This document shows, piece after piece, positions 36,751 through 45,408 of a DNA stretch of 64,000 nucleotides. The stretch lies in NCBI GenBank assembly GCA_963756525.1, contig CAVWNR010000001.1, forward strand, positions 868,001 through 932,000, given 5' to 3'. The notes under the pieces were generated by a model. That model saw only the letters and a list, made by a program, of their open reading frames with translations. It was not told where the DNA came from and did not search any database. Each line of letters begins with the position of its first letter. Position 1 is the stretch's first letter. Source of the DNA: CAVWNR01 sp963756525 (GTDB taxonomy: Bacteria > Actinomycetota > Actinomycetes > Mycobacteriales > Jatrophihabitantaceae). The position numbers and the translations under genes are program-made.

Positions 36751-38188
36751 CCCGCACACCGAGCAGCAGCACCGCGAATGTCAGCCCGAGGAACACCGCG
36801 GAGGCGGTGAACGACGCGGCGATCGCATGGGCCAGCGCGTGCTGCTGGGCAACCACACTCGACGCGTGCGCCAGCGGGTGGTGCGCCGCGTGCCGGCTCG
36901 CGGTGCCGAAGACGGTGACCAGGATGGCCAGCCCCACCGAGCCGCCGACCTGCTGCGTGACGTTGATCAGCCCGGACGCCGCGCCGGCCTCCGCGGGCGC
37001 CACGCCGGCCAGCGATGCGTTGGTCAACGGGACGAAGGCGATGCCGATCCCGAGGCCGAGCAGGAGCATGGGCACGAGCAGGTCCGGCAGGTAGCCGCTG
37101 CCGGCGGTGAGCCGGGTCAGCCAGAGCATCGCGCCCAGCGCCAGCGCCGTCCCCCCGAGCATGAGCCGCCGGCCGCCGACCCGGGGAATCAGCCGCGGCA
37201 CGATCCGCACGCTGGCGAACATGGTGACCGTCATGGGCAGGAACGCGAAGCCGGCCTTGAGCGCGCTGTAGTCGCGCACGCCCTGCAGGAACTGGGTGAG
37301 GAAGAAGAACATGCCGAACATCCCGCCGACGAGCAGCAACCGGGCGAGGAACGAGGCGCTGCGTTCCCGGCTGGCGAACAACCGCAGCGGGGTGATCGGC
37401 TGCTCGGCGCGCAGTTCGACCCGGACGAAGGTGGCGAGCAGCGCCGCCGCCGCGACGAACGCGACCAGCGTCGTTGGGTCCGTCCACCCGTCCGACGCGG
37501 CCCGGACGAAGCCGTAGACCAGCGCGCCGATGCCGAGCGTCGACGTGGCGGCGCCGGGGAGGTCGAAGCGTCCCGGCCGGCGCGGCGTCTCGGGCAGGTG
37601 GCGCGGCGCCAGCGCGACGAGCGCGATGCCGATCGGCACGTTGACGAACAGGCCCCACCGCCACGAGATCCAGTCGGTGAGCATGCCGCCGACGACCAGC
37701 CCGACGCTGCCGCCGCCCGACGACACCGCCGCGTAGAGGCCGAGGGCACGCAGCCGCTGCGATCCCTCGGCGAAGCTTGTGGTCAACAGGGCGAGCGCCG
37801 ACGGGGCGGCAACCGCCGCGCCGACGCCCTGCACCGCGCGAGCCACCAGCAACCATTCGGCAGACTGAGCCAACCCGCCGGCGAGCGAGGCGGCGGTGAA
37901 CAGCGCGATACCGGCCAGGAAGACCCGGCGCCGGCCGAGGATGTCGCCGGCTCGGGCGCCGAGCAGCAGCAGGCCGCCGAAGGTCAGCGTGTAGGCGTTC
38001 TGCACCCAGGACAGCCCGGTGGGGGAGAAACCGAGCGCGGCATGGATCTGCGGCAGCGCGATCGTCACCACCGTGGCGTCGAGGATCACCATCAGCTGGC
38101 AGGTGAGGATGATCGACAGGATGAGTGTCGGGTTCCCGGCGCGGCGCCCGGCCGGGCGCGCGGTGCGGGGTGGGGAGAGGACGGACAC
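36707..38188 (-). CDS. MFS multidrug exporter, DHA2 (14-TM) family
   Basis: 493-residue drug/proton antiporter of the EmrB/QacA type. Motif A/C signatures are present: 'VILDATVVTIALPQIHAALG' in TM1, 'GARAGDILGRRRVFLAGI' in the first loop and 'GSVGLVVGGMLTDWISWRW' in TM5. About 14 hydrophobic segments. The GTG start at 38188 has GAGGAG upstream on the minus strand. It is divergent from a TetR gene with a palindromic operator between, a standard repressor-exporter pair. Its last 44 bases overlap the end of the FUSC gene. Substrate not predictable. Confidence 0.92.
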   Translation of the reverse strand: MSVLSPPRTARPAGRRAGNPTLILSIILTCQLMVILDATVVTIALPQIHAALGFSPTGLSWVQNAYTLTFGGLLLLGARAGDILGRRRVFLAGIALFTAASLAGGLAQSAEWLLVARAVQGVGAAVAAPSALALLTTSFAEGSQRLRALGLYAAVSSGGGSVGLVVGGMLTDWISWRWGLFVNVPIGIALVALAPRHLPETPRRPGRFDLPGAATSTLGIGALVYGFVRAASDGWTDPTTLVAFVAAAALLATFVRVELRAEQPITPLRLFASRERSASFLARLLLVGGMFGMFFFLTQFLQGVRDYSALKAGFAFLPMTVTMFASVRIVPRLIPRVGGRRLMLGGTALALGAMLWLTRLTAGSGYLPDLLVPMLLLGLGIGIAFVPLTNASLAGVAPAEAGAASGLINVTQQVGGSVGLAILVTVFGTASRHAAHHPLAHASSVVAQQHALAHAIAASFTASAVFLGLTFAVLLLGVRVTGSGGRRADGEAR

Positions 38189-38228
38189 GAAACGGCTCCT
38201 CGGCTAGTACGATCGGAAGTGGATGGGC

Positions 38229-38258
38229 CCTCCGGTTACGATACGGAGGATGCCTCCG
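38229..38258. promoter_or_regulatory. Candidate TetR operator
   Basis: CCTCCG (38229-38234) and CGGAGG (38244-38249) form an inverted pair separated by nine bases, and a third half-site CCTCCGGTTAG follows (38253), repeating the first (CCTCCGGTTAC). It lies between the divergent exporter and TetR genes. Two overlapping or adjacent dimer sites would fit autoregulation plus exporter control. Confidence 0.6.
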
Positions 38259-38294
38259 GTTAGCAATCGAATTCGCCGAGAGGATGTGCGCGAG

Positions 38295-38879
38295 ATGGCG
38301 AACGCACCGGGCACGCTGCCCAGGCGGCCGACCCGCGCAGACGCCTGCCGCAACTACGACCGGCTCGTCGCGGTAGCCCGCCAGGTCTTCCGCGAGCGGG
38401 AGACCGACGCGTCGCTCGAGGAGATCGCGCGCCGGGCAGGCGTCGGCATCGGCACTCTGTACCGCAACTTCCCGACCCGCTCCGCGCTGGTCGAGGCGGT
38501 GTACGTCGAGGACGTCGAAGCGCTCGAGCCGGCGGCCACCGACGCCTCGGGCGACCCGTGGCAGGACCTCGTCGACTGGCTGCAGCGGCTGCTCGGCTAC
38601 ATCACCACGAAGAAGGTGCTGCTCAGCCAGTTGCACGACACCGTCAGCAAGGACTCCGAGCTGATGCTGCACTGCCGCGAGGTCCTGCGTCGCTCCGCCG
38701 CGACGGTGCTCGCCCCCGCGCAAGAGGCGGGGCTGGCGCGGCCCGACGTGGACGCCGCCGACCTGCTCACGCTGGTGCGCGGGCTGACCATGGGCCCGCC
38801 GGCGAGTGCGGAGGACACCCAGCGGCTGCTGCGCGTCATCCTCGACGGGCTGCGCGCCGCGCCAGGTCGCCCTAGCTGA
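38295..38879 (+). CDS. TetR-family transcriptional regulator
   Basis: 194-residue repressor. The N-terminal helix-turn-helix domain is 'YDRLVAVARQVFRERETDAS' followed by 'LEEIARRAGVGIGTLYRNFP', then a helical ligand-binding domain ('LLSQLHDTVSKDSELMLHC'). ATG 38295 is preferred; the frame is open from 38223, but that would put the coding region over the putative operator. Divergent from the MFS exporter gene, which it most likely represses until a toxic ligand binds. Its stop overlaps the end of the convergent downstream gene by 8 bases. Confidence 0.92.
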   Translation: MANAPGTLPRRPTRADACRNYDRLVAVARQVFRERETDASLEEIARRAGVGIGTLYRNFPTRSALVEAVYVEDVEALEPAATDASGDPWQDLVDWLQRLLGYITTKKVLLSQLHDTVSKDSELMLHCREVLRRSAATVLAPAQEAGLARPDVDAADLLTLVRGLTMGPPASAEDTQRLLRVILDGLRAAPGRPS

Positions 38880-39489
38880 GGCGGCGCACGGAGGTCGGCA
38901 CGTCGATCCCCTCCCGCAGATCGGGAGCCGGCCGCGGTGCGCTGTAGCGGATGGCCGCCGGAACCACTCCGGCCCATGCCGGTCCGGCGACGTCCTCCTC
39001 GGCGTCCTCGGGCCAGTCCGCGGAGACCTTTAGCGACCACTCGCGGATGGGCAGTTCCAGCACGAGCGTCGCGGCGAGCTCCTTGGTCGTCGGCTCGCGC
39101 AGCTCGGCCAACCGCCCGGGGATCAGCGCGTCGGTGATGACGTCGACGGCACGCCGCTTGTCGCTGACCGGTCGGCAGCACCCGAAGATCACCGCGCTGC
39201 GGTAGTGCATCGACGACTCAAACGCGGAGCGGGCCACGACCAGGCCGTCGAAGGCGGTGACGGCGAGCGCGGTGGGCGCGCCGTCGGCGAGGCGGCGCAT
39301 CCATCCAGAGCCGGTGGACCCGTGCGCCAGGATGCGGTCGCCGTCGCGGACCACCGCGGTGGGAATCACCACCGGCTGCCCGTCGGCGACGAGGGCGAAG
39401 TGCCCGACGTGGACGCTGTCGAGCAACCTGTCCAGCGCCGCGCGGTCGGTGGATCCCCTCTCCGGCAGCCGGGTGATCTCGGTCTTCAC
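38872..39489 (-). CDS. Pyridoxamine 5'-phosphate oxidase-family protein (FMN-binding split barrel)
   Basis: 205-residue flavin-binding split-barrel protein of the group often annotated as flavin-nucleotide-binding or NimA-like: 'EITRLPERGSTDRAALDRLL' at the start, 'HVGHFALVADGQPVVIPTAV' and 'AHGSTGSGWMRRLADGAPT'. Members bind FMN or haem; catalytic role unknown. Start GTG 39489 matches the conserved N-terminus ('LPERGS'), but the bases just upstream are one arm of a large palindrome, so any ribosome site lies within it (GGGG about 12 bases upstream). Convergent with tetR, with an 8-base overlap. Confidence 0.82.
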   Translation of the reverse strand: MKTEITRLPERGSTDRAALDRLLDSVHVGHFALVADGQPVVIPTAVVRDGDRILAHGSTGSGWMRRLADGAPTALAVTAFDGLVVARSAFESSMHYRSAVIFGCCRPVSDKRRAVDVITDALIPGRLAELREPTTKELAATLVLELPIREWSLKVSADWPEDAEEDVAGPAWAGVVPAAIRYSAPRPAPDLREGIDVPTSVRRLS

Positions 39490-39490
39490 C

Positions 39491-39553
39491 CGACTTTGCC
39501 CCGCTGTGACACGTTGCGACGGCCCCGCAGCGTGTCGCAGCGGGGCAAAGTCG
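39491..39553. repeat. Long intergenic palindrome, 27-base arms
   Basis: Arms 39491-39517 (starting CGACTTTGCCCCGCTGTGAC) and 39527-39553 pair at 25 of 27 positions with a 9-base loop. It fills the gap between the FAD oxidase gene end (39572) and the start of the next minus-strand gene (39489). It could terminate the oxidase transcript or regulate the downstream start, whose ribosome-binding region it covers. Confidence 0.85.
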
Positions 39554-39571
39554 CAGGGACGCCCGGCGCGC

Positions 39572-40939
39572 TCATCGGCCCAGCGCCCGGTTGACGGCGC
39601 CGGCCAGCCGCGACGGCCGCGAGCCGCGCCGCTCGGCGGCGTCGGCCCAGACCATGGCGCGCAGCCCGGCGTTGGCGCCCAGCCAGCGCAGCGGCTCGGG
39701 CTCCCACGGCGGCGAGCGGTGCCCGACCCACGGCAGCGCGGTGAGCGCGGTGTCCCGGCGCAGGATCAGGTCGGCGAGTGTGCGGCCGGCCAGGTTCGTC
39801 GTCGACACGCCGTCGCCGACGTACCCGCCGGCCCAGGCCAGGCCCGTCGTGCGGTCCAGCCCGACCGAGGCGTGCCAGTCACGGGCGATGCCGAGCGGGC
39901 CGCCCCAGCGATGGCTGATCGGCGCGTCGCGCAGCACCGGGAAGAGCTCGCCGAGCGTGCGGCGCAGGGCCTCGAAGACGCGCGGCACCCGGTCGTAGGA
40001 CGCACGGATCCGCGAGCCGAAGTGGTACGGGGCGCCCCGCCCGCCGAAGACCATCCGGTCGTCCGCCGTGCGCTGGCCGTAGACGATCAGGTTGCGGTGG
40101 TCGCTCCACGTCTCCCGCTGCGCCAGCCCGATCGCGTCCCACACGGAGGCGGGTAGCGGCGCGGTCGCGATGATCAGCGAGTACACCGGCGCCACCACCC
40201 GGCGCTGCCCGGCGAGGCCGCAGCTGTACCCCTCGGTGGCCCGCACGACCACGTCGGCGTACACCGTGCCCCGGCCGGTCTGTACCAGGCCGGGCTCGAG
40301 CGCGGTGGCCCGGGTGCCCTCGAAGATCGTCGCGCCCCGCTGCTCGACCACCGACGCAAGGCCGCGCACCAGTTTGCCCGGGTGGATCGCCGCGCAGTGC
40401 TGGGTGTAGGTGCCGCCGAGCACGGACGTCGCGTCGAGCCGCTTCTGCGCGGCGTCGGCGTCGAGCAGCTCCAGGTCGAGGCCGAACTGCGCGGCCTCGT
40501 CCGCCTCGGCGCGCGCCCGGGCGAGCTGCGGCGCGGACCGGGCCAGCGAGATCGTCCCGCCCACCGCGATGTCGGCGTCGATCCGTTCGGCGTCGGCCAC
40601 CCGTGCCACTTCGCCCACCGAGGACTGCATCGCGCAGTACTGCGCCACCGCCGCGTCGCGGCCGTGCTCGCGGGCCAGCGTCGAGACGCTCACCGGGTAC
40701 AGCGCCGAGCACCAGCCGCCGTTGCGGCCGGAGGCGCCGAAGCCGGCGATCTCCGCCTCGACCAGGCTCACCCGCAGCGACGGGTCAGCCGCCAGCAGGT
40801 AGTACGCGGTCCACAGCCCGGTGAAGCCGGCGCCGACGATGGCGACGTCGGCGCGCACGTCGCCGCGTAGCGCCGGGCGGCGGTGCAGCGGTCCGGGGAC
40901 CGTGTCATGCCACAGCGACAGCCCGCGGTAGTCCGTCAC
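39572..40939 (-). CDS. FAD-dependent oxidoreductase (DAO family)
   Basis: 455-residue flavoenzyme of the D-amino-acid-oxidase/glycine-oxidase superfamily, related to gamma-glutamylputrescine oxidases. The dinucleotide-binding motif is '[17 protein letters not shown]' at about residue 33; '[17 protein letters not shown]' is the conserved flavin-loop; '[20 protein letters not shown]' is the C-terminal FAD contact. GTG 40939 lies 4 bases after the alanine dehydrogenase stop; the frame is open further but into ald. It probably oxidises a secondary or primary amine formed in polyamine or amino-acid breakdown. Confidence 0.9.
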   Translation of the reverse strand: MTDYRGLSLWHDTVPGPLHRRPALRGDVRADVAIVGAGFTGLWTAYYLLAADPSLRVSLVEAEIAGFGASGRNGGWCSALYPVSVSTLAREHGRDAAVAQYCAMQSSVGEVARVADAERIDADIAVGGTISLARSAPQLARARAEADEAAQFGLDLELLDADAAQKRLDATSVLGGTYTQHCAAIHPGKLVRGLASVVEQRGATIFEGTRATALEPGLVQTGRGTVYADVVVRATEGYSCGLAGQRRVVAPVYSLIIATAPLPASVWDAIGLAQRETWSDHRNLIVYGQRTADDRMVFGGRGAPYHFGSRIRASYDRVPRVFEALRRTLGELFPVLRDAPISHRWGGPLGIARDWHASVGLDRTTGLAWAGGYVGDGVSTTNLAGRTLADLILRRDTALTALPWVGHRSPPWEPEPLRWLGANAGLRAMVWADAAERRGSRPSRLAGAVNRALGR

Positions 40940-40943
40940 CCGG

Positions 40944-42059
40944 TCAGCCGATGACCTCGGCGAACTCCACCGACTCGTAGCCGTGCGCCTCGGCGACCGG
41001 GGCGTTGGTGAGCACACCGTCGTGGGTGTTCAGCCCGAGCGCCAGCGCGGGGTCGGCGCGCAGCGCGTCCTGCCAGCCGCGGTTGGCCAGCTCCACCGCG
41101 TAGGGCAGCGTGACGTTGGTGAGCGCGTACGTCGAGGTGTGCGGCACCGCGCCGGGCATGTTGGCCACGCAGTAGAACACCGAGTCGTGCACGCGGTAGG
41201 TCGGCTCGGCGTGCGTCGTCGGGTGGGAGTCCTCGAAGCAGCCGCCCTGGTCGATCGAGATGTCGACGAGCACCGAGCCGGGCTTCATCCGCGACACCAG
41301 CTCGTTGCTGATCAGCGTCGGCGCCTTGGCGCCGGGGATGAGCACCGCGCCGATCACCAGGTCCGCGTCGATGACGGCCTTCTCGATCTCGTAGGCGTTG
41401 GAGGCGACGGTCTGGCAGTGGCCCTGGTAGATGGCGTCCATCTGCCGCAGCCGGGCGACGTTCTTGTCCAGCAGCAGCACTTCGGCCTGCATGCCCAGCG
41501 CGATCGCCGCCGCGTTCTGCCCGGACACCCCGGCGCCGATCACCACGACCTTGGCCGCATATACGCCGGGCACGCCGCCCATGAGCACGCCACGGCCGCC
41601 GCCCTGGCTCATCAGGTGGTACGACCCGACCTGCGGCGCGAGCCGGCCGGCCACCTCGGACATCGGGGCCAGCAGCGGCAGCGACCTGTCGTCGAGCTGG
41701 ACGGTCTCGTAGGCGATGCCGGTGGTGCCGGCCGACAGCAGCGCGTCGGTGCAGGCCTTGTCGGCTGCCAGGTGCAGGTAGGTGAACAGCACCTGGTCCT
41801 TGCGCATGCGGTGGTACTCCTCGGCGATCGGCTCCTTCACCTTGAGCACCATCTCGCCGGTGGCCCACACGTCGTCCGCGGTGTCGAGGATCCGCGCGCC
41901 GGCCCCCACGAAGTCGTCGTTGGGGATCGACGAGCCGACCCCGGCGTCCCGCTCGACGAACACTTCGTGCCCGTTACGGACTAGCTCGTGCACACCGGCG
42001 GGCGTGATCGCCACCCGGTACTCGTTGTTCTTGACCTCGCTGGGAATGCCGACCTTCAT
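40944..42059 (-). CDS. ald: Alanine dehydrogenase
   Basis: 371-residue NAD-dependent enzyme interconverting L-alanine and pyruvate plus ammonia. Typical features are '[20 protein letters not shown]' at the N-terminus, the substrate-binding '[11 protein letters not shown]' and 'TYLHLAADK', the NAD site '[20 protein letters not shown]' and '[19 protein letters not shown]'. GGAGG lies upstream of the ATG on the minus strand. In this run (Lrp, aminotransferase, ald, FAD oxidase) it could recycle alanine produced by pyruvate-dependent transamination, returning pyruvate and releasing ammonia. Confidence 0.97.
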   Translation of the reverse strand: MKVGIPSEVKNNEYRVAITPAGVHELVRNGHEVFVERDAGVGSSIPNDDFVGAGARILDTADDVWATGEMVLKVKEPIAEEYHRMRKDQVLFTYLHLAADKACTDALLSAGTTGIAYETVQLDDRSLPLLAPMSEVAGRLAPQVGSYHLMSQGGGRGVLMGGVPGVYAAKVVVIGAGVSGQNAAAIALGMQAEVLLLDKNVARLRQMDAIYQGHCQTVASNAYEIEKAVIDADLVIGAVLIPGAKAPTLISNELVSRMKPGSVLVDISIDQGGCFEDSHPTTHAEPTYRVHDSVFYCVANMPGAVPHTSTYALTNVTLPYAVELANRGWQDALRADPALALGLNTHDGVLTNAPVAEAHGYESVEFAEVIG

Positions 42060-42125
42060 GACTTGCCTCCACGGACGTTGGGGAGTTTGCGGACCGGTCA
42101 GTTAGGCGATGGTGGGTCAGAGCCG

Positions 42126-43529
42126 CTATAGCCTCTTCCATGCCTCGGTGAGCACGTCGCGGAGGATCTGCTCGATCTCGTCGAACTCCGGCTGGCCGAC
42201 GATCAGCGGCGGGGAGAGTTGGACGACCGGGTCACCGCGGTCGTCGGCGCGGCAGTAGAGGCCGGCTTCGAACAGCGCCTTGGAGAGGAAGCCGCGCAGC
42301 AGCCGCTCGGACTCGTCCTCGTCGAAGGTCTCCTTGGTGTCCTTGTCCTTCACCATCTCGATGCCGTAGAAGTACCCGTCGCCGCGCACGTCGCCCACGA
42401 TCGGCAGGTCGGAGAGCTTCTCCAGGGTGGCGCGGAAGGCGTCCTGGTTGTCGAGGACGTGCTGGTTGAGGCCCTCCCGCTCGAAGATGTCGAGGTTGGC
42501 CATCGCCACCGCGGCCGACACCGGGTGACCGCCGAAGGTGTAACCATGCGGGAAGTAGTCGCTGCCGGTCCAGAACGGCTCGGCGATCCGGTCGCTGACG
42601 ATCGTCGCGCCGATGGGGGAGTAGCCGCTGGTGAGCCCCTTCGCGCAGGTGATCATGTCCGGCACGTAGCCGAACTTGTCGCAGCCGAACATCGTGCCGA
42701 GCCGGCCGAAGGCGCAGATCACCTCGTCGGAGACGAGCAGCACGTCGTGCCGGTCGCAGATCTCGCGTACCCGCTGGAAGTACCCGGGCGGCGGCGGGAA
42801 GCAGCCGCCGGAGTTCTGCACCGGCTCGAGGAACACGCAGGCGACGGTGTCCGGGCCCTCGAACTCGATGGCCTGCTCGATCTGGTCCGCGGCCCAGCGG
42901 CCGAACGCCTCGAGGTCGTCGCCGTGCTCGGGCGCACGGTAGAAGTTCGTGTTGGGCACCTTGTGCGCGCCGGGCACCAATGGCTCGAAGTACTTCTTCG
43001 CGTCCGGGATGCCGGTGATCGACAGCGCGCCCTGCGGGGTGCCGTGGTAGGCGATGTTGCGGCTGATCACCTTGTACTTCAAGGGCTTGCCGAGCAGCTT
43101 GAAGTACTGCTTGGCGAGCTTCCACGCGGTCTCGACCGCCTCGCCGCCGCCGGTGGTGAAGAACACCTTGTTCAGGTCACCCGGCGCGTAGTCGGCCAGC
43201 CGGTCGGCGAGCTCGATCGCCGGCGGGTGGGCGTAGGACCAGATCGGGAAGAAGCCGAGCTGGGACGCCTGCCGGTAGGCCGCCTCGGCCAGTTCGACCC
43301 GGCCGTGGCCGGCTTGCACGACGAACAGGCCGGCCAGCCCGTCCAGGTACCGCTTGCCGTTCACGTCCCAGACGTACGCGCCCTCGCCGCGCACGATCGT
43401 CGGCACCGGCGCGTTGGCATAGGACGACTGGCGGGTGAAGTGCATCCACAGGTGCTCGCGTGCCTTGGCGTTGAGAGCGTCGGCGTCGAGGCTGTGCTCG
43501 CTGGTCGGACGGATCGGTGTGGTTGTCAT
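42126..43529 (-). CDS. Class III aminotransferase (putative putrescine/omega-amino acid-pyruvate type)
   Basis: 467-residue PLP enzyme. 'MHFTRQSSYANAPVPTIVRG' and 'GEGAYVWDVNGKRYLDGLAG' are typical of omega-amino acid:pyruvate transaminases of the SpuC group; the PLP lysine is in 'MITCAKGLTSGYSPIGA', and 'LLVSDEVICAFGRLG' precedes it. It would move a terminal amino group from a diamine or omega-amino acid to pyruvate. The start at 43529 overlaps the Lrp gene stop. Gene context with Lrp, alanine dehydrogenase, polyamine-type ABC transporter and FAD oxidase supports a polyamine or GABA-type substrate, not aspartate. Confidence 0.92.
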   Translation of the reverse strand: MTTTPIRPTSEHSLDADALNAKAREHLWMHFTRQSSYANAPVPTIVRGEGAYVWDVNGKRYLDGLAGLFVVQAGHGRVELAEAAYRQASQLGFFPIWSYAHPPAIELADRLADYAPGDLNKVFFTTGGGEAVETAWKLAKQYFKLLGKPLKYKVISRNIAYHGTPQGALSITGIPDAKKYFEPLVPGAHKVPNTNFYRAPEHGDDLEAFGRWAADQIEQAIEFEGPDTVACVFLEPVQNSGGCFPPPPGYFQRVREICDRHDVLLVSDEVICAFGRLGTMFGCDKFGYVPDMITCAKGLTSGYSPIGATIVSDRIAEPFWTGSDYFPHGYTFGGHPVSAAVAMANLDIFEREGLNQHVLDNQDAFRATLEKLSDLPIVGDVRGDGYFYGIEMVKDKDTKETFDEDESERLLRGFLSKALFEAGLYCRADDRGDPVVQLSPPLIVGQPEFDEIEQILRDVLTEAWKRL

Positions 43530-44017
43530 CTCGCACCCCAGTTGTAGGTCTGCTTGGTCAGTTTCAGGTACAGGAACGTCTCGGTACGCGACACACCGTC
43601 GATGCCGCGGATGTCGCCGCCGATCAGCCGCAGCAGGTGGTCGTCGTCGGTGACCACCGCCTCGGCCAGGATGTCGAACGACCCCGCCGTGACGACGATG
43701 TAGTCGACCTCCGGCAGTGTGCCCAGCTTGCAGGCAACTTCCTCGACGTCGCCGTCGACGTTGATGCCGATCATGACTTGCCGGGCGAAGCCGATCTGCA
43801 TCGGATCGGTGACCGCGACGATCTGCATGACGCCGCTGTCGAGCAGCTTCTGCACCCGCTGGCGGACGGCCGCCTCGGACAGGCCCACCGCCTTGCCGAT
43901 CGTGGCGTACGGGCGGCGGCCGTCCTCCTGCAGCTGCTGGATGATCGCTTTGCTGACGTCATCGGGCTCGCTGCGCGCAGTCGGTCGGGCCACCCCCTGA
44001 GCCTGCCTCATTCGCAC
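43526..44017 (-). CDS. Lrp/AsnC-family transcriptional regulator
   Basis: 163-residue feast/famine regulator. The N-terminal helix-turn-helix is 'IIQQLQEDGRRPYATIGKAV' plus 'GLSEAAVRQRVQKLLDSGVM', followed by the RAM ligand-binding domain ('VDYIVVTAGSFDILAEAVV'). The start is uncertain: GTG 44017 gives the longest form and ATG 44011 or GTG 43993 are alternatives; family members begin near 'DDVSKAIIQQL'. The stop overlaps the aminotransferase start (4 bases). Divergent from the ABC transporter operon, it is well placed to control both arms of the cluster in response to an amino acid or polyamine. Confidence 0.93.
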   Translation of the reverse strand: MRMRQAQGVARPTARSEPDDVSKAIIQQLQEDGRRPYATIGKAVGLSEAAVRQRVQKLLDSGVMQIVAVTDPMQIGFARQVMIGINVDGDVEEVACKLGTLPEVDYIVVTAGSFDILAEAVVTDDDHLLRLIGGDIRGIDGVSRTETFLYLKLTKQTYNWGAR

Positions 44018-44053
44018 CAGTTTGGCAAGTGAATCCGTCGAATCGATGGTTGA

Positions 44054-44082
44054 AAGCTACCGAATCCCTCGGCTCAGCCCAA
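44054..44082 (-). promoter_or_regulatory. Candidate promoter of the Lrp operon
   Basis: On the minus strand TTGGGC (44082-44077) and TAGCTT (44059-44054) are spaced by 17 bases. The transcript would start near 44047, about 30 bases before the longest Lrp start. On the plus strand TTGCCT...CAGTAT (17-base spacing, within 44113-44141) is a weaker candidate for the transporter operon. The gap 44018-44202 is AT-richer than its flanks. Confidence 0.4.
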
Positions 44083-44202
44083 GTTTGCAACGGTTCCCAT
44101 GCTACAGGTCCTTGCCTATCCGCTCCCGGCGTGTCAGTATTCCCCGGCAATGCGCTTCGCGGCGCGCGGGGCAGATCCGGTTTCCCGGACGGAGGTCGAT
44201 AC

Positions 44203-45399
44203 GTGAACGACGAGTACAGCGACCATCAGCGCAGCCGTGCGCGAGGCGGTGACGCGCTCGCCGCGATCGAGCTGATCGGCGTTGCCAAGGTCTTCTCGTC
44301 GAAGGCCGAGACGTTCCAGGCCGTCGAGCAGGTCGACCTGCGCATCGAGGAGGGTGAGTTCTTCTCGCTGCTCGGCCCGTCCGGGTGCGGCAAGACGACG
44401 ACGTTGCGCATGATCGCGGGCTTCGAGGAGCCCACTCGCGGGGAGATCCTGCTGCACGGCAAGAACATGGTCGGCGTGCCGCCCTACCGGCGCGACGTCA
44501 ACATGGTCTTCCAGAGCTACGCCCTGTTTCCGCACATGACGGTGGCCGACAACGTCGCGTTCGGCCTGCACCGCAAGGGCGTCGCCAAGGCCGAGATCAC
44601 CCGCCGGGTCGATGAGATGCTCGAGATCGTCGGCCTCGGTGAGCGCGGCAAGCGCCGCCCGTCCGACCTGTCCGGCGGGCAGCAGCAGCGGGTGGCGCTC
44701 GCCCGGGCCCTGGTGAACCAGCCGCGCGCCCTGTTGCTCGACGAGCCGCTGGCCGCGCTCGACCTCAAGCTGCGCCAGTCCATGCAGATCGAGCTCAAGC
44801 GCATCCAGCGCGAGGTCGGGATCACCTTCGTCTTCGTCACTCACGATCAGGGCGAGGCGCTGACCCTCTCCGACCGGCTGGTCGTCATGAACAACGGGCT
44901 GATCGAGCAGGCCGGCACACCGCGCGAGCTCTACGAGCGGCCCGCCACCCGGTTCGTGGCCGGCTTCATCGGCACGTCCAACATCATCGAGGGCACCGTC
45001 GACCGGGTCGACGGGACGCGCGCCGTACTCGACTACGGCGCGCACGGGCGAGTGCTCCTGCCCGCGGACGGGGTCGCCGCCGGCAACCGGGTCGCGGTGG
45101 CGGTGCGGCCGGAGAAGGTCGAGATCCTCGAGCCCGGGGCGGTTCCCTCCGCGGGACGCTGCGCGGTCCAGGGCACGGTCGGCGAGGTGATCTACCTCGG
45201 GACGTCCACGAACTACACCGTCCGCACCTCGGCCGGCGACGAGGTGATCGTCTTCCAGCAGAACGCGTCCTCGCCCGCGGCGACCGCCGAGCGCGGCGAG
45301 TCGGTCTGGCTCACCTGGCTGCCCGAGCACAGCCTGCGCCTCGACGGGGCGGCCCCGGCCGAGTCCCGCGAGCCGGCCGTGTCGGCACTTCGCTCCTAG
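44203..45399 (+). CDS. potA: Spermidine/putrescine-type ABC transporter ATPase
   Basis: 398-residue ATPase subunit. Walker A 'LLGPSGCGKTTTLRMIAG', Q-loop 'VNMVFQSYALFPHMTV', ABC signature 'LSGGQQQRVALARAL', Walker B 'LLLDEPLAALD' and switch His 'FVFVTHDQGEAL' are all intact. The C-terminal ~130 residues form the TOBE regulatory domain ('NRVAVAVRPEKVEIL'). GTG 44203 has GGAGG at 44191-44195; the frame is open from 44029 but the upstream codons lie in the divergent promoter region. It is first in the operon ATPase-binding protein-permease-permease-oxidase-hydrolase. PotA type is assigned by similarity and operon partners. Confidence 0.94.
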   Translation: MNDEYSDHQRSRARGGDALAAIELIGVAKVFSSKAETFQAVEQVDLRIEEGEFFSLLGPSGCGKTTTLRMIAGFEEPTRGEILLHGKNMVGVPPYRRDVNMVFQSYALFPHMTVADNVAFGLHRKGVAKAEITRRVDEMLEIVGLGERGKRRPSDLSGGQQQRVALARALVNQPRALLLDEPLAALDLKLRQSMQIELKRIQREVGITFVFVTHDQGEALTLSDRLVVMNNGLIEQAGTPRELYERPATRFVAGFIGTSNIIEGTVDRVDGTRAVLDYGAHGRVLLPADGVAAGNRVAVAVRPEKVEILEPGAVPSAGRCAVQGTVGEVIYLGTSTNYTVRTSAGDEVIVFQQNASSPAATAERGESVWLTWLPEHSLRLDGAAPAESREPAVSALRS

Positions 45400-45408
45400 G
45401 ACGCCCGG

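Noticed and set aside
33739..36759. Antisense frame of over 1000 codons opposite rlmN and the FUSC gene
   Set aside because: High-GC shadow: Arg/Gly/His/Asp-rich with no family motif, while the plus strand encodes recognisable proteins.
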